Source: Christensenella sp. UBA3798 (GTDB lineage Bacteria; Bacillota; Clostridia; Christensenellales; CAG-1252). From it: a stretch of 11,372 bases of DNA. The notes under the pieces are model-generated. The model made no database searches, was not told where the DNA came from, and saw only the letters and a list, made by a program, of their open reading frames with translations. Every line of letters begins with the position of its first letter. The stretch's first letter is position 1. The stretch covers positions 1 through 11,372 of the forward strand of contig DFEQ01000058.1 in NCBI GenBank assembly GCA_002368735.1. The letters are read 5' to 3'. Position numbers and translations under genes: made by a program. Positions 1 to 7,679 of the stretch are shown piece by piece.

Positions 1-596
1 CGGTTTCTTTCACCGTCAAGAAAGGAGATTTTCTCTCCATTACGGGGGAGAGCGGCAGCGGCAAAAGCACCCTTCTCGGCATCATGGGCGGCGTGCTTCG
101 CCCCGACGGCGGCAGCGTGACCATCGGGGGCGTGGATATCGCCTCTCTCTCGGAAAAAGCGCTTGCCAAGATGCGCCGCACCAAGCTCGGATACGTCTAT
201 CAATTCTTTAACCTCATTCCCACGATGACGGTCAGGGAGAATATCCTCCTGCCCCTCGTCTTGGACGGAAAGAAAACTTCGCTCTACAAGGAAAAATTCG
301 ATGAACTCATAGAGTTCACCCATCTCGGCGCCGTCCTGGACGCCTACCCCGACACCCTTTCGGGCGGCGAACAGCAGAGGGCGGCTATCCTTCGCGCCGT
401 CATTCACGACCCCGAAGTCATCCTGCTCGACGAGCCTACGGGCAACCTGGACAGCGAGAACGCGGAGGCGGTCATGCGCCTTTTGTCCGACCTCAATAAA
501 AGGTACGGCGTCACCGTCGTGCAGGTCACGCACAGCGAGCAGGGCGCTTCGTACGGCAATGCCCGCATCCACCTAAAGGACGGCAGGATATCGTGA
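1..596 (+). CDS. ABC transporter ATP-binding protein, LolD/MacB-like (5' partial)
   Basis: This is the cytoplasmic ATPase of an ABC system, probably powering the FtsX-like permease that follows. The reading frame is open to the left edge (first full codon at base 3), so the N-terminus lies outside the window. The Walker A motif GESGSGKST is at bases 45-71, upstream of the first visible ATG at 84, so that ATG cannot be the start. Also visible are the Q-loop Gln in YQFFNL (base 201), the signature LSGGEQQR (357-380), Walker B VILLDEP with the following TGNLD (417-452) and the H-loop His (531-533). Signature and spacing match the LolD/MacB/FtsE subfamily, which works with FtsX-type permeases in lipoprotein release, peptide or antibiotic export, or cell-wall regulation. 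The stop overlaps the next start as GTGA, implying translational coupling. The subfamily is clear; the substrate is not readable from sequence. Confidence 0.93.
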   Translation, partial: VSFTVKKGDFLSITGESGSGKSTLLGIMGGVLRPDGGSVTIGGVDIASLSEKALAKMRRTKLGYVYQFFNLIPTMTVRENILLPLVLDGKKTSLYKEKFDELIEFTHLGAVLDAYPDTLSGGEQQRAAILRAVIHDPEVILLDEPTGNLDSENAEAVMRLLSDLNKRYGVTVVQVTHSEQGASYGNARIHLKDGRIS

Positions 597-2932
597 TTTT
601 TTTTAAAAGTCTCCTTCTCGGATTAAAGAAAAAGATTTGGGAGCCGATCATGATCGTTTTGGCGGTGGCGATAGCCGTCGCTACTTTCACCTCGGCGCTT
701 GCCTTGCGTTCCTCCGTGCGCGATACCGCGATAGCTTCTTACCGCGCGCTTTCGGGAGAATGCGAGCTGGAAGCCACTCTATCGGAAGAGTATTCCACCT
801 ATTATTTGACGGCGGACAGCGGGATGTATCGCACCTTGGAAACGCACGCCGAGAAGTACGGCGCTTTGCACGCGGGATACGACTTTTTCGCTTCGGTCGG
901 CACGAAGGGGCAGGGCGCTTTCGCCGAGGTCTACGCCACCGACCTTTCCGAGCTTGCCGCTTATAACGCGGTGACCTTCCTTTCGGGAGGATACAGCGGT
1001 CAAACCACTGGCATCGTTTTGTCCGATACCTTCGCCGAGAAAATAGGGGCGCAGGTCAACGACTACTTGTACGTCAGCCGCTACGGCTCGGGGAGCAAAC
1101 TCCCCGTCAAGGTGGAGGGCATCGCGGCGACGTCGGGCGTGTTTCGACAGGTGGACGCACTTCTCGCCGAGGAGGGCGCGTCCCGCATCTTGTCCCTTGG
1201 CGACATAAAAGTTTACAACCGCTTTTTCATCGATTTATCCGAGCAAAAGATGTCTTCGCTCGGCGTGGATGAAGCGGAGGCGCAAGCGCTCATCGAGGAC
1301 GCCAACCCCCTCTTTATCCTTGCTTCGCCCGTTGCGGAGGGCGAGGTGCAAGTCACCCTCTCCTACCAAAGCACCCTCCTCTTCGTCATCGCGGTCATCG
1401 CCGCCGCGCTCGGCGCGATACTTATCTATACTTCTGTCTCTCTCTTGATGAAGAACAGGGTCGCCACCGCCTCGCTCTTTAAGAGCGTAGGGGCAACGAG
1501 CGGCGCCTTGAGCCTCTATCTTCTCGCCGAGGTCTTACTTTACGCCATGGTGGGCGCTCTCGTCGGACTGGGCGCCGGTTACGGCGTGCAGGCGCTCTTC
1601 GGCTATCTGACGGGGACGGTCGTCACCTTCTCCTTGGGGTGGCTGACGGCGCTCGTCGGCGTGCTGTTTGGTGTGGCGCTCGCGCTTTTGTCGGCGCTCC
1701 TTCCCGTCCTTCGACTCTCCCATTCGCCCTTGTACGATATGCTTCACGAGGCGTCCCCCGTGCGGCCCGTTCGCTCTCTTCCCGCTTCTCTCTGCGGTGC
1801 GCTTTTCCTCGCGCTCTTCGTTGCGGTGGCGCTTGTGGGAACGGAGCAAGCCTTCCTCGTGGGGGCGTTTGCCTTTTTTGCCTTACTATTCTCCCTCTTC
1901 ACACTCGTGCCCCTCGCCATAAAGGGGGTGGCAACTCTTGTGTCGCTTCTTACTAAGGACCGTCCCGCCGCGGGCAAACTCTATCTCGCCGCCGCGGGCG
2001 CTAGGCATGACCGTCACGTCCATTCGGGTGCAAGGCTCCTTGCCATCTCTGTTATGGCGGTCATCTCGGTGGGGGTGCTCATTGGCGAAGCCAATCATCA
2101 GCTTTCCTCCTTTGATAAACTATTCCGTGCGGAGATAATGATATCCGCAAGCAGTGACAGCCTTCCTTCCCTCGCGGAGGAAGCGCAGGAGGTCGAGGGG
2201 GTGTCGGGCGCCTATCTCGCCTACGTTGCCAACCGCAGTTCCATCGTGGGGAATAAGGATAATACCGTGTCCCTCTTCGCCGCCTACGGTCAGCAGTACG
2301 ACAAGGTATTTAACGCCGAAGAACTGGGGGTGGACGTCGCCTCTTTCGTGGGTTCGGAGCGCAAGGCGGCGATCGGCGGAGGGCTCGCCCTCAAGCTCGG
2401 ACTTGAGGTGGGTGATACCTTTACGGTGGAACTGGAAGACCGTAAGGTGGACTTCGTCATTGCTTCCCTTATAGACACCCCGCTCACCGTCGTCTTTACC
2501 GATCTGTACGGATTGGGGCTCGCCCCCAACGTCTGTTTGGCGGATGGGACGGAGGAGGCGCGTTTCCGCTTAGCGGAAAAGTACGCCTTGGACGGCACCG
2601 TTATCACTTCTTCCGAGGCGTTTGGTTACGTGACAGACCTCGCCGTCGCTTATATGAAGGTCTTCACCCTCTTTGAGGTGCTCGTGTGGCTCTTTGCCTT
2701 CGCGGGATATATCAACGCCGCCATCGCCGCCTACCGCGACAGAAAGAGGGAGCGCGAACTCCTCGTCGCCGCAGGTGCGTCAAAGCGGGATATCCGCCTC
2801 ATCACCCTTGCGGAGAACGCGCTCGTGGTGCTGTCCTCCCTCCTTCTCGGCGCCGTTTTCTCCGTCGCCCTCCTCTATATCGTGCAGAATATGTTAAAGA
2901 CGCTGGGGCTGTATTTCACCCTCATCGGGTGA
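593..2932 (+). CDS. FtsX-like ABC transporter permease (duplicated ABC3 type)
   Basis: Membrane partner of the preceding ATPase. It starts at a GTG overlapping the upstream TGA; AAGGA at 576-580 is a weak, distant ribosome binding site. The 779-residue protein has a duplicated FtsX layout. The first half has a helix at about 16-38, an extracytoplasmic domain at about 40-255, then helices near 259-285, 306-336 and 348-373. Two linking helices lie near 399-415 and 420-450. The second half has a helix at about 481-498, an extracytoplasmic domain at about 500-685, then helices near 688-712 and 741-766. Cytoplasmic-loop motifs typical of the family are seen as KSVGAT (297-302) and VAAGASKRDI (725-734). 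The protein stops after the penultimate helix of the second FtsX unit, so a final helix present in the first unit is missing. Helices were judged by eye. The exported or released substrate is unknown. Confidence 0.9.
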   Translation: MIFFKSLLLGLKKKIWEPIMIVLAVAIAVATFTSALALRSSVRDTAIASYRALSGECELEATLSEEYSTYYLTADSGMYRTLETHAEKYGALHAGYDFFASVGTKGQGAFAEVYATDLSELAAYNAVTFLSGGYSGQTTGIVLSDTFAEKIGAQVNDYLYVSRYGSGSKLPVKVEGIAATSGVFRQVDALLAEEGASRILSLGDIKVYNRFFIDLSEQKMSSLGVDEAEAQALIEDANPLFILASPVAEGEVQVTLSYQSTLLFVIAVIAAALGAILIYTSVSLLMKNRVATASLFKSVGATSGALSLYLLAEVLLYAMVGALVGLGAGYGVQALFGYLTGTVVTFSLGWLTALVGVLFGVALALLSALLPVLRLSHSPLYDMLHEASPVRPVRSLPASLCGALFLALFVAVALVGTEQAFLVGAFAFFALLFSLFTLVPLAIKGVATLVSLLTKDRPAAGKLYLAAAGARHDRHVHSGARLLAISVMAVISVGVLIGEANHQLSSFDKLFRAEIMISASSDSLPSLAEEAQEVEGVSGAYLAYVANRSSIVGNKDNTVSLFAAYGQQYDKVFNAEELGVDVASFVGSERKAAIGGGLALKLGLEVGDTFTVELEDRKVDFVIASLIDTPLTVVFTDLYGLGLAPNVCLADGTEEARFRLAEKYALDGTVITSSEAFGYVTDLAVAYMKVFTLFEVLVWLFAFAGYINAAIAAYRDRKRERELLVAAGASKRDIRLITLAENALVVLSSLLLGAVFSVALLYIVQNMLKTLGLYFTLIG

Positions 2933-3013
2933 CGCCCTCCGCCTCGTGCGCCTCGTAAAATAAAAAAATAATAAAAAATAATAAATCATTTGCGTATAAT
3001 TGCGAAAAAATCG

Positions 3014-3042
3014 TTGACTTGCGCCCCGTGCATAAGTATAAT
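3014..3042 (+). promoter_or_regulatory. Sigma-A/sigma-70 promoter for rpmE
   Basis: TTGACT at 3014-3019 and TATAAT at 3037-3042 are separated by exactly 17 bases, an almost perfect housekeeping promoter. Transcription would start near 3049, giving a leader of about 30 bases before the rpmE ATG at 3080. It lies in an AT-rich gap after the ABC permease gene, so rpmE is very likely transcribed independently of that cassette. Confidence 0.85.
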
Positions 3043-3079
3043 AACAATACATAAAGACATTCATAAGAGGTGTATTAGC

Positions 3080-3286
3080 ATGAAAGATTCCATTCATCCC
3101 GAGTACAGAAAAGCGACTGTTGTCTGTGCATGCGGCAATACGTTTGAAACCGGCACTACTAAGAAGACCGACGTTATCTCCGTCGATATCTGCTCCAAGT
3201 GCCATCCTTTCTTCACCGGCAAGCAGAAGCTCATCGATACCGGCGGCAGGGTAGAAAAGTTCAACAACCGCTATAACAGAAAATAA
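3080..3286 (+). CDS. rpmE: 50S ribosomal protein L31, zinc-binding (C+) form
   Basis: Structural protein of the large ribosomal subunit, 68 residues, the usual length for bacterial L31. The sequence carries the family's zinc ligands as CAC at residues 16-18 and CSKC at 38-41, so this is the Cys-containing zinc-dependent form and not the zinc-free paralogue. The conserved CHPFFTGKQK stretch and a basic C-terminus (FNNRYNRK) are also present. I place the start at the ATG at 3080, preceded by AAGAGGTG at 3065-3072 with 7-base spacing. An in-frame ATG at 2990 would add 30 residues unlike L31 and lies upstream of the promoter. The gene is flanked by a strong promoter and a terminator, so it can form a monocistronic unit. 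Position just upstream of a DUF1385 gene, prmC and prfA is a common Clostridia order. Confidence 0.97.
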   Translation: MKDSIHPEYRKATVVCACGNTFETGTTKKTDVISVDICSKCHPFFTGKQKLIDTGGRVEKFNNRYNRK

Positions 3287-3301
3287 ATAGAAAAACGAAA
3301 G

Positions 3302-3332
3302 TGCGTTGTTGAATGAAAACAACGCATTTTTT
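3302..3332 (+). terminator. Intrinsic terminator after rpmE
   Basis: Perfect 9-bp stem TGCGTTGTT (3302-3310) / AACAACGCA (3318-3326) with a 7-base loop, followed directly by six T residues (3327-3332). It starts 15 bases after the rpmE stop codon. The A-rich bases before the stem could pair further with the T tract. It separates rpmE from the downstream prmC-prfA genes. Confidence 0.9.
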
Positions 3333-3344
3333 GTGTTTGAGGTA

Positions 3345-3363
3345 TCGGCAGGATATATGCCGA
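3345..3363 (+). other. Short hairpin in the leader of the DUF1385-prmC gene
   Basis: TCGGCA (3345-3350) and TGCCGA (3358-3363) form a perfect 6-bp stem with a 7-base loop, ending 11 bases before the ATG at 3375. No T tract follows, so it is not a terminator. It occupies the place where a ribosome binding site would be expected. It may be chance. Confidence 0.35.
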
Positions 3364-3374
3364 GATAGTGGCCT

Positions 3375-5180
3375 ATGAGAAAGTTCGTATCGAAAATCGG
3401 CGGTCAGGCAGTCATGGAAGGCGTAATGATGCGTGGCGAGAAAAGCGTCGCCACCGCAGTGCGCACCGAGGACGGCAGGATCGAAGTGGAAACGTCGAGG
3501 ATCGAGGAACGCGAACCGTGGTGGAAGAAAGTCCCCGTGCTTCGCGGTTTCTTGAACTTTTTCATTATGATGATCATCGGTTCCAAGGTGCTCACCCGTT
3601 CCGCCGAACTCTACGGTGAGGACGCGGGCGAACCGAGCAAGCTGGAAATGTGGCTTGCGGAGAAGAGCAAGAAGAGCGCGATGGATATCGCCATCTATAT
3701 CGGGGTCATCCTCGGCGTGGTATTTGCGGTGGGACTGTTTATCGCACTTCCCCTCGGCATCGTGGCTCTTTTGGAGTATATCCCGGGCTTCCGCGAACTC
3801 AATTACGTTTGGCGTAATCTGGTGGTCAGCGGCGTGCGCTTACTCATCCTATTCGCCTATCTTGCCCTGGTGTCGCTCGTCCCGGATATCAAACGCGTGT
3901 TCATGTATCACGGCGCCGAGCATAAGGTCATCACCTGCTTCGAGCAGGGGGAGGAGCTCACGGTGGAGAACGCGAGGAAAATGTCTCGCCTGCACGACCG
4001 TTGCGGCACAAGTTTCCTCGTCATCACCGTTTTCATCAGCATTCTCGCAAGCGCCTTCTTGCCCACCTTCGACAATATCGGTAACAGGCTCCTTTCCTTC
4101 CTTGCCCGTTTCGGCACTCGCCTCGCCCTCCTTCCCATCGTAGCGGGGGTGTCCTACGAAGTATTGAAGGGGCTCGCGCGCTTTGACAACGCCTTCGTGC
4201 GTATCCTCAAAAAGCCGGGAATGTGGTTCCAGCTCCTCACGACGAGGGAGCCCGACGACTCGATGCTCGAAGTATCGCTCCTTGCCTTCAAAACGGTGAT
4301 GGCGATGGACGCGGACGAGAGTATCCCCACCGTCAAGTTCAATATCCGCAAGGACTATCGCCTCGTGCGGCAAGCGATGCTCGCCGACCTGAAGACTACG
4401 GGGGAGGCGGACGCCGTCGCGGATTGGATATTCGTCAAGGTGCTCGGCGTAGAGCGCAGCGCTCTCCCGACCCTGACCCTGATCGACGAAGATAAGGCGG
4501 AAGAAGCAAAAGGCTACGCCCGCCGCGTCAAAGAGGGCGAACCCTTGCAGTACGTGCTCGGCGAGACGGATTTTTACGGCGTCACGCTGAAGAGCGATTC
4601 TCGCGCCTTGATCCCGAGAGGGGATACCGAGGTCCTCGTCGAGCAAGCCTTGAAAGATATCGATATTTTGCGCTCCGACGCAAAGGAAGCCTTGAACGTC
4701 CTCGACATCTGCACGGGGAGCGGGGCGATCGCAATCGCGCTCTCTATAAAAGGTGGGATACACGTCACCGCGACGGATATCAGCGAGGAGGCGCTCTCTC
4801 TTGCGCGGGAGAACGTCGAGAGTACGGGCGCGAACGTGACCCTACTCAAGAGCGATCTGTTTGATAATATAGAAGGAGAGTTCGACCTCATCACGGCGAA
4901 CCCGCCCTACATCCCCTCGGCGGAGGTGGATAAACTGGACGACTACGTCAAGCGCGAACCTCGCCTTGCCCTGGACGGCGGCGCGGACGGCTTGGACTAC
5001 TATCGAAAGATACGGCTTGGCGTCGCGCCTCGCCTAAAGGTGGGCGGCGTCTTGCTCCTCGAGATAGGTTTCGACCAAGGGGCAGCGGTCTCCGCTCTCT
5101 TTGCCGATATGGGCGAAATAACGGTTATCCCCGACCTCGAAGGTCACGACCGCGTCGTGAAGGTGATACGAAATGTTTGA
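3375..5180 (+). CDS. prmC: DUF1385 (YqhQ-like) membrane protein fused to PrmC release-factor glutamine methyltransferase
   Basis: A 601-residue two-domain protein. Residues 1 to about 308 match DUF1385/YqhQ: IGGQAVMEGVMMRG near the N-terminus, probable membrane helices at about 103-135, 143-170 and 213-235 (possibly one more near 250-264), HGAEHK (179-184), HDRCGTSF (207-214) and the end block LLTTREPDDSMLEV (287-300). The function of DUF1385 is unknown. Residues from about 325 to 601 are a complete PrmC/HemK: an N-terminal helical recognition domain, PRGDTE (414-419), the SAM-binding loop DICTGSGAIAIA (444-455) and the catalytic NPPY (509-512). PrmC uses SAM to N5-methylate the GGQ glutamine of release factors. 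The last 8 bases overlap prfA, which encodes its substrate. Separate genes are the usual arrangement; here one frame runs through with no stop. No good ribosome binding site precedes the ATG at 3375, but the start agrees with YqhQ homologues as I know them. Confidence 0.92.
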   Translation: MRKFVSKIGGQAVMEGVMMRGEKSVATAVRTEDGRIEVETSRIEEREPWWKKVPVLRGFLNFFIMMIIGSKVLTRSAELYGEDAGEPSKLEMWLAEKSKKSAMDIAIYIGVILGVVFAVGLFIALPLGIVALLEYIPGFRELNYVWRNLVVSGVRLLILFAYLALVSLVPDIKRVFMYHGAEHKVITCFEQGEELTVENARKMSRLHDRCGTSFLVITVFISILASAFLPTFDNIGNRLLSFLARFGTRLALLPIVAGVSYEVLKGLARFDNAFVRILKKPGMWFQLLTTREPDDSMLEVSLLAFKTVMAMDADESIPTVKFNIRKDYRLVRQAMLADLKTTGEADAVADWIFVKVLGVERSALPTLTLIDEDKAEEAKGYARRVKEGEPLQYVLGETDFYGVTLKSDSRALIPRGDTEVLVEQALKDIDILRSDAKEALNVLDICTGSGAIAIALSIKGGIHVTATDISEEALSLARENVESTGANVTLLKSDLFDNIEGEFDLITANPPYIPSAEVDKLDDYVKREPRLALDGGADGLDYYRKIRLGVAPRLKVGGVLLLEIGFDQGAAVSALFADMGEITVIPDLEGHDRVVKVIRNV

Positions 5181-6246
5181 CAAACTGAAAAAGATGAAAG
5201 AGCGCTACCTCGAGCTCACCGATAAGCTCGCGGACGCCCAAGTGATAGCCAGGCAAGACGAATGGCAAAAGGTGGCGAAGGAGCACTCCGCCCTCTCGGA
5301 CATCGTCGCCGACTACGACCTCTACCTCGCGGCGGAAAAGGACTGTCGCGAATGCGAAGAGATCCTCTCTGGCGAAACGGATAAGGAACTCCTTGCCCTC
5401 GCGGAGGAGGAGAAGAAGGCTGCCGAAAGCAAGATGGAGGAACTCAAGAATACCTTGAAGATAAAGCTCCTACCCAAGGACCCCAACGACGACAAGAACG
5501 TCGTCATCGAGATCCGCGCGGGGACGGGCGGCGAGGAGGCGAGCTTATTCGGCGCCGTCCTCATGCGTATGTATATGCGCTTTGCCGAGAGGATGCATTG
5601 GAAGACAGAAGAGGTGGATATGAATATGACCGACCTCGGCGGCGTCAAGGAAGCGGTCTTTATGATATCGGGCAAGGGGGCGTACAGCAAGCTGAAATAC
5701 GAGAGCGGCGCCCACCGCGTGCAGAGGGTGCCCGCGACCGAGTCGCAAGGAAGGATACACACTTCGGCGGCGACCGTGGCGGTACTTCCCGAGGTGGAGG
5801 ACGTGGACGCAGACGTCAACCTCGCCGACCTCAAGATAGACACCTATCGCGCGGGCGGTGCGGGCGGACAATACGTCAATAAGACCGAATCCGCGATACG
5901 CATCACCCATATCCCCACGGGGCTCGTGGTGACCTGCCAGGACGAAAAGTCGCAGATAAAGAATAAGGAAAAGGCGATGAAAGTCTTGAAGTCCAAGCTC
6001 TACGACTATTACCGCTCGGCGGCGGATAAGGAATACGCCGAGAAGAGAAAGGCGCAGGTGGGGAGCGGCGACAGGAGCGAGAGGATACGCACCTACAATT
6101 ATCCGCAGGGCAGGGTGACCGACCACCGCATCGGCATGACTCTCTACAGCTTGGAACAGTTCCTTGACGGCGATATGCTCGAGATGCTGGACGCCCTGGC
6201 GCTCAACGAACAAAACGAACTTCTCAAAGGCAGTCAAGACGACTGA
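5173..6246 (+). CDS. prfA: Peptide chain release factor 1 (RF1)
   Basis: Recognises UAA and UAG stop codons in the ribosomal A site and triggers peptide release. The 357-residue length is typical. The N-terminal 100 residues are charged and helical (domain 1). RAGTGGEEA is at 115-123. The codon-reading tripeptide is PAT at 187-189, which identifies RF1 and not RF2 (SPF). The catalytic GGQ is at 231-233; Gln233 is the residue PrmC would methylate. The ATG at 5173 lies within the end of the prmC fusion gene, with AAGGTG at 5160-5165 spaced 7 bases away, so the enzyme and its substrate are translationally coupled. No programmed frameshift site, such as that found in prfB, is seen. Confidence 0.97.
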   Translation: MFDKLKKMKERYLELTDKLADAQVIARQDEWQKVAKEHSALSDIVADYDLYLAAEKDCRECEEILSGETDKELLALAEEEKKAAESKMEELKNTLKIKLLPKDPNDDKNVVIEIRAGTGGEEASLFGAVLMRMYMRFAERMHWKTEEVDMNMTDLGGVKEAVFMISGKGAYSKLKYESGAHRVQRVPATESQGRIHTSAATVAVLPEVEDVDADVNLADLKIDTYRAGGAGGQYVNKTESAIRITHIPTGLVVTCQDEKSQIKNKEKAMKVLKSKLYDYYRSAADKEYAEKRKAQVGSGDRSERIRTYNYPQGRVTDHRIGMTLYSLEQFLDGDMLEMLDALALNEQNELLKGSQDD

Positions 6247-6260
6247 CGAAGGAGGAAACA

Positions 6261-7676
6261 ATGATATTCTACAATACGCATAAGCATTTGTTGCAGGAGC
6301 AGACCTACTCCTACTCGTTGCAGGACGTGGCGGAGCCCAACCTCTTCCGCGAGTTCTTCGACTACGACAACGTGCCGCGCACGGCGTTCGACTTCTTCAC
6401 CGTGCCTATGAATACTCCCGAGTCCTTATGGATAACCGATACCACCTTCCGCGACGGACAGCAATCCATGCAGCCCTTCACGGTCGAGCAGATCGTGGAC
6501 CTCTATAAGATGCTCCACCGCCTCGGCGGCAAGAAGGGCATCGTCAAGCAGAGCGAGTTTTTCCTTTACAGTGAGAAGGATAGGGCGGCGGTGCGCGCCT
6601 GCCAGGAGCTCGGCTACGAGTTTCCCGAGATAACGAGCTGGATACGCGCCACCGACTCCGACTTTGAGCTCGTTAAGGAGATGGGCATCAAGGAGACGGG
6701 CATTCTGGTCAGCTGTTCCGACTATCACATTTTCAATAAGCTCCACTTGACCCGCGCGCAGGCGATGGACAAGTATCTTTCCATCGTCAAGAAGGCGCTC
6801 GACAGGGGCATCGTTCCCCGTGCTCACCTCGAGGATATCACCCGCGCCGACTCTTACGGCTACGTCGTCCCCTTCGTCAGGGAGCTCATGAAGCTCTCTA
6901 AGGAGAGCGGCATTCCCATCAAGGTGCGCGCCTGCGATACTTTGGGCTACGGTGTGACCTATCCCGGTTCCTCCCTCCCGAGGAGCGTGCCGAGGACGGT
7001 ATACGGCTTGTGGCGTTACGGCGAGGTGCCGAGCGAGCAGATGGAGTGGCACGGTCATAACGACTTCTATAAGGTAGTCACCAACGCCGCCACCGCGTGG
7101 CTGTACGGCTGTTCCGCCGTCAACTGCGCCCTTCTCGGCATCGGCGAGCGCACGGGCAACTGCCCCCTCGAGGCGATGGCTGTGGAGTACACCTCTTTGA
7201 AGGGCACGACGGACGGCATGGACCTCTCGGTCATCACCGAGATCGCCGATTACTTCAAGAGGGAGATCGGCTACAACATACCCCCTCGCACCCCCTTCGT
7301 CGGACGCGATTTCAACGTCACGAGGGCGGGCGTCCACGTGGACGGCCTCATGAAGGACGAGGAGATATATAACATCTTCAATACCACCAAGATACTCAAT
7401 CGCCCCCCGATGGTCTGCGTGGATAACAACAGCGGGCTTGCGGGCATCGCCTATTGGATAAACAATCACTATTCCCTCCCCGAGGAGGATAAGCTCTTAA
7501 AGTCCGACCCCATGATAGCGCATATCAAGGCGCGCGTGGACGAGATGTACGCGAGCGGCAGGGTGCCCGCCATGAGCGACGACGAGCTGGACGAGCTGGT
7601 GCGCGAGGCGGACGAGGAGCGGTATAAGGCGTTCGTCGCCGTCCTCGAGAAGGGCGTCAAGCGCAAGAAGAAGTAG
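6261..7676 (+). CDS. DRE-TIM acyltransferase, probable Re-citrate synthase family
   Basis: A 471-residue member of the HMGL-like/DRE-TIM metallolyase superfamily (isopropylmalate, homocitrate, citramalate and Re-citrate synthases). These enzymes condense acetyl-CoA with a 2-oxo acid. Visible motifs are DTTFRDGQQ (60-68, metal and substrate binding), LEDITRAD (190-197), HGHND (264-268, metal-binding histidines) and GIGERTGN (293-300). There is no LeuA-type allosteric regulatory domain; after the barrel come about 100 helical residues and a lysine-rich tail. The EPNLFREFFDY start (25-35) and the run from GILVSCSDYHIFNK onward resemble, from memory, the clostridial Re-citrate synthases first mis-annotated as isopropylmalate synthase. 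Those make citrate from oxaloacetate and acetyl-CoA in strict anaerobes. A strong AAGGAGG (6249-6255) precedes the ATG, 14 bases after prfA. The superfamily is certain; the substrate is inferred. Confidence 0.7.
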   Translation: MIFYNTHKHLLQEQTYSYSLQDVAEPNLFREFFDYDNVPRTAFDFFTVPMNTPESLWITDTTFRDGQQSMQPFTVEQIVDLYKMLHRLGGKKGIVKQSEFFLYSEKDRAAVRACQELGYEFPEITSWIRATDSDFELVKEMGIKETGILVSCSDYHIFNKLHLTRAQAMDKYLSIVKKALDRGIVPRAHLEDITRADSYGYVVPFVRELMKLSKESGIPIKVRACDTLGYGVTYPGSSLPRSVPRTVYGLWRYGEVPSEQMEWHGHNDFYKVVTNAATAWLYGCSAVNCALLGIGERTGNCPLEAMAVEYTSLKGTTDGMDLSVITEIADYFKREIGYNIPPRTPFVGRDFNVTRAGVHVDGLMKDEEIYNIFNTTKILNRPPMVCVDNNSGLAGIAYWINNHYSLPEEDKLLKSDPMIAHIKARVDEMYASGRVPAMSDDELDELVREADEERYKAFVAVLEKGVKRKKK

Positions 7677-7679
7677 GGA

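Noticed and set aside
84..86. ATG at 84 as the start of the ABC ATPase
   Set aside because: The Walker A motif lies upstream in the same frame, so the gene starts outside the window.
1535..1977. Several overlapping plus- and minus-strand open frames inside the permease gene
   Set aside because: They lie within a continuous FtsX-type membrane protein, have Arg/Ser/Pro-rich compositions typical of shifted frames and lack start signals.
2995..3000. TATAAT upstream of rpmE as a second -10 element
   Set aside because: No -35-like sequence lies at 16-19 bases upstream, and the TTGACT-17-TATAAT pair further down is far better.
2990..3079. N-terminal extension of rpmE from an upstream in-frame ATG
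   Set aside because: The extension overlaps the promoter, starts before the predicted transcript start and adds 30 residues not found in L31. The ATG at 3080 has a proper ribosome binding site.
3849..4763. Minus-strand open frame of 304 codons opposite the DUF1385-prmC gene
   Set aside because: The plus strand carries DUF1385 and PrmC motifs throughout. The antisense frame shows no domain and no ribosome binding site.
6426..7469. Long minus-strand open frame (347 codons) opposite the Re-citrate-synthase-like gene
   Set aside because: It is a by-product of GC-rich codon use in the plus-strand gene, which has full family motifs. The antisense product is rich in His, Val, Arg and Ala without recognisable motifs.
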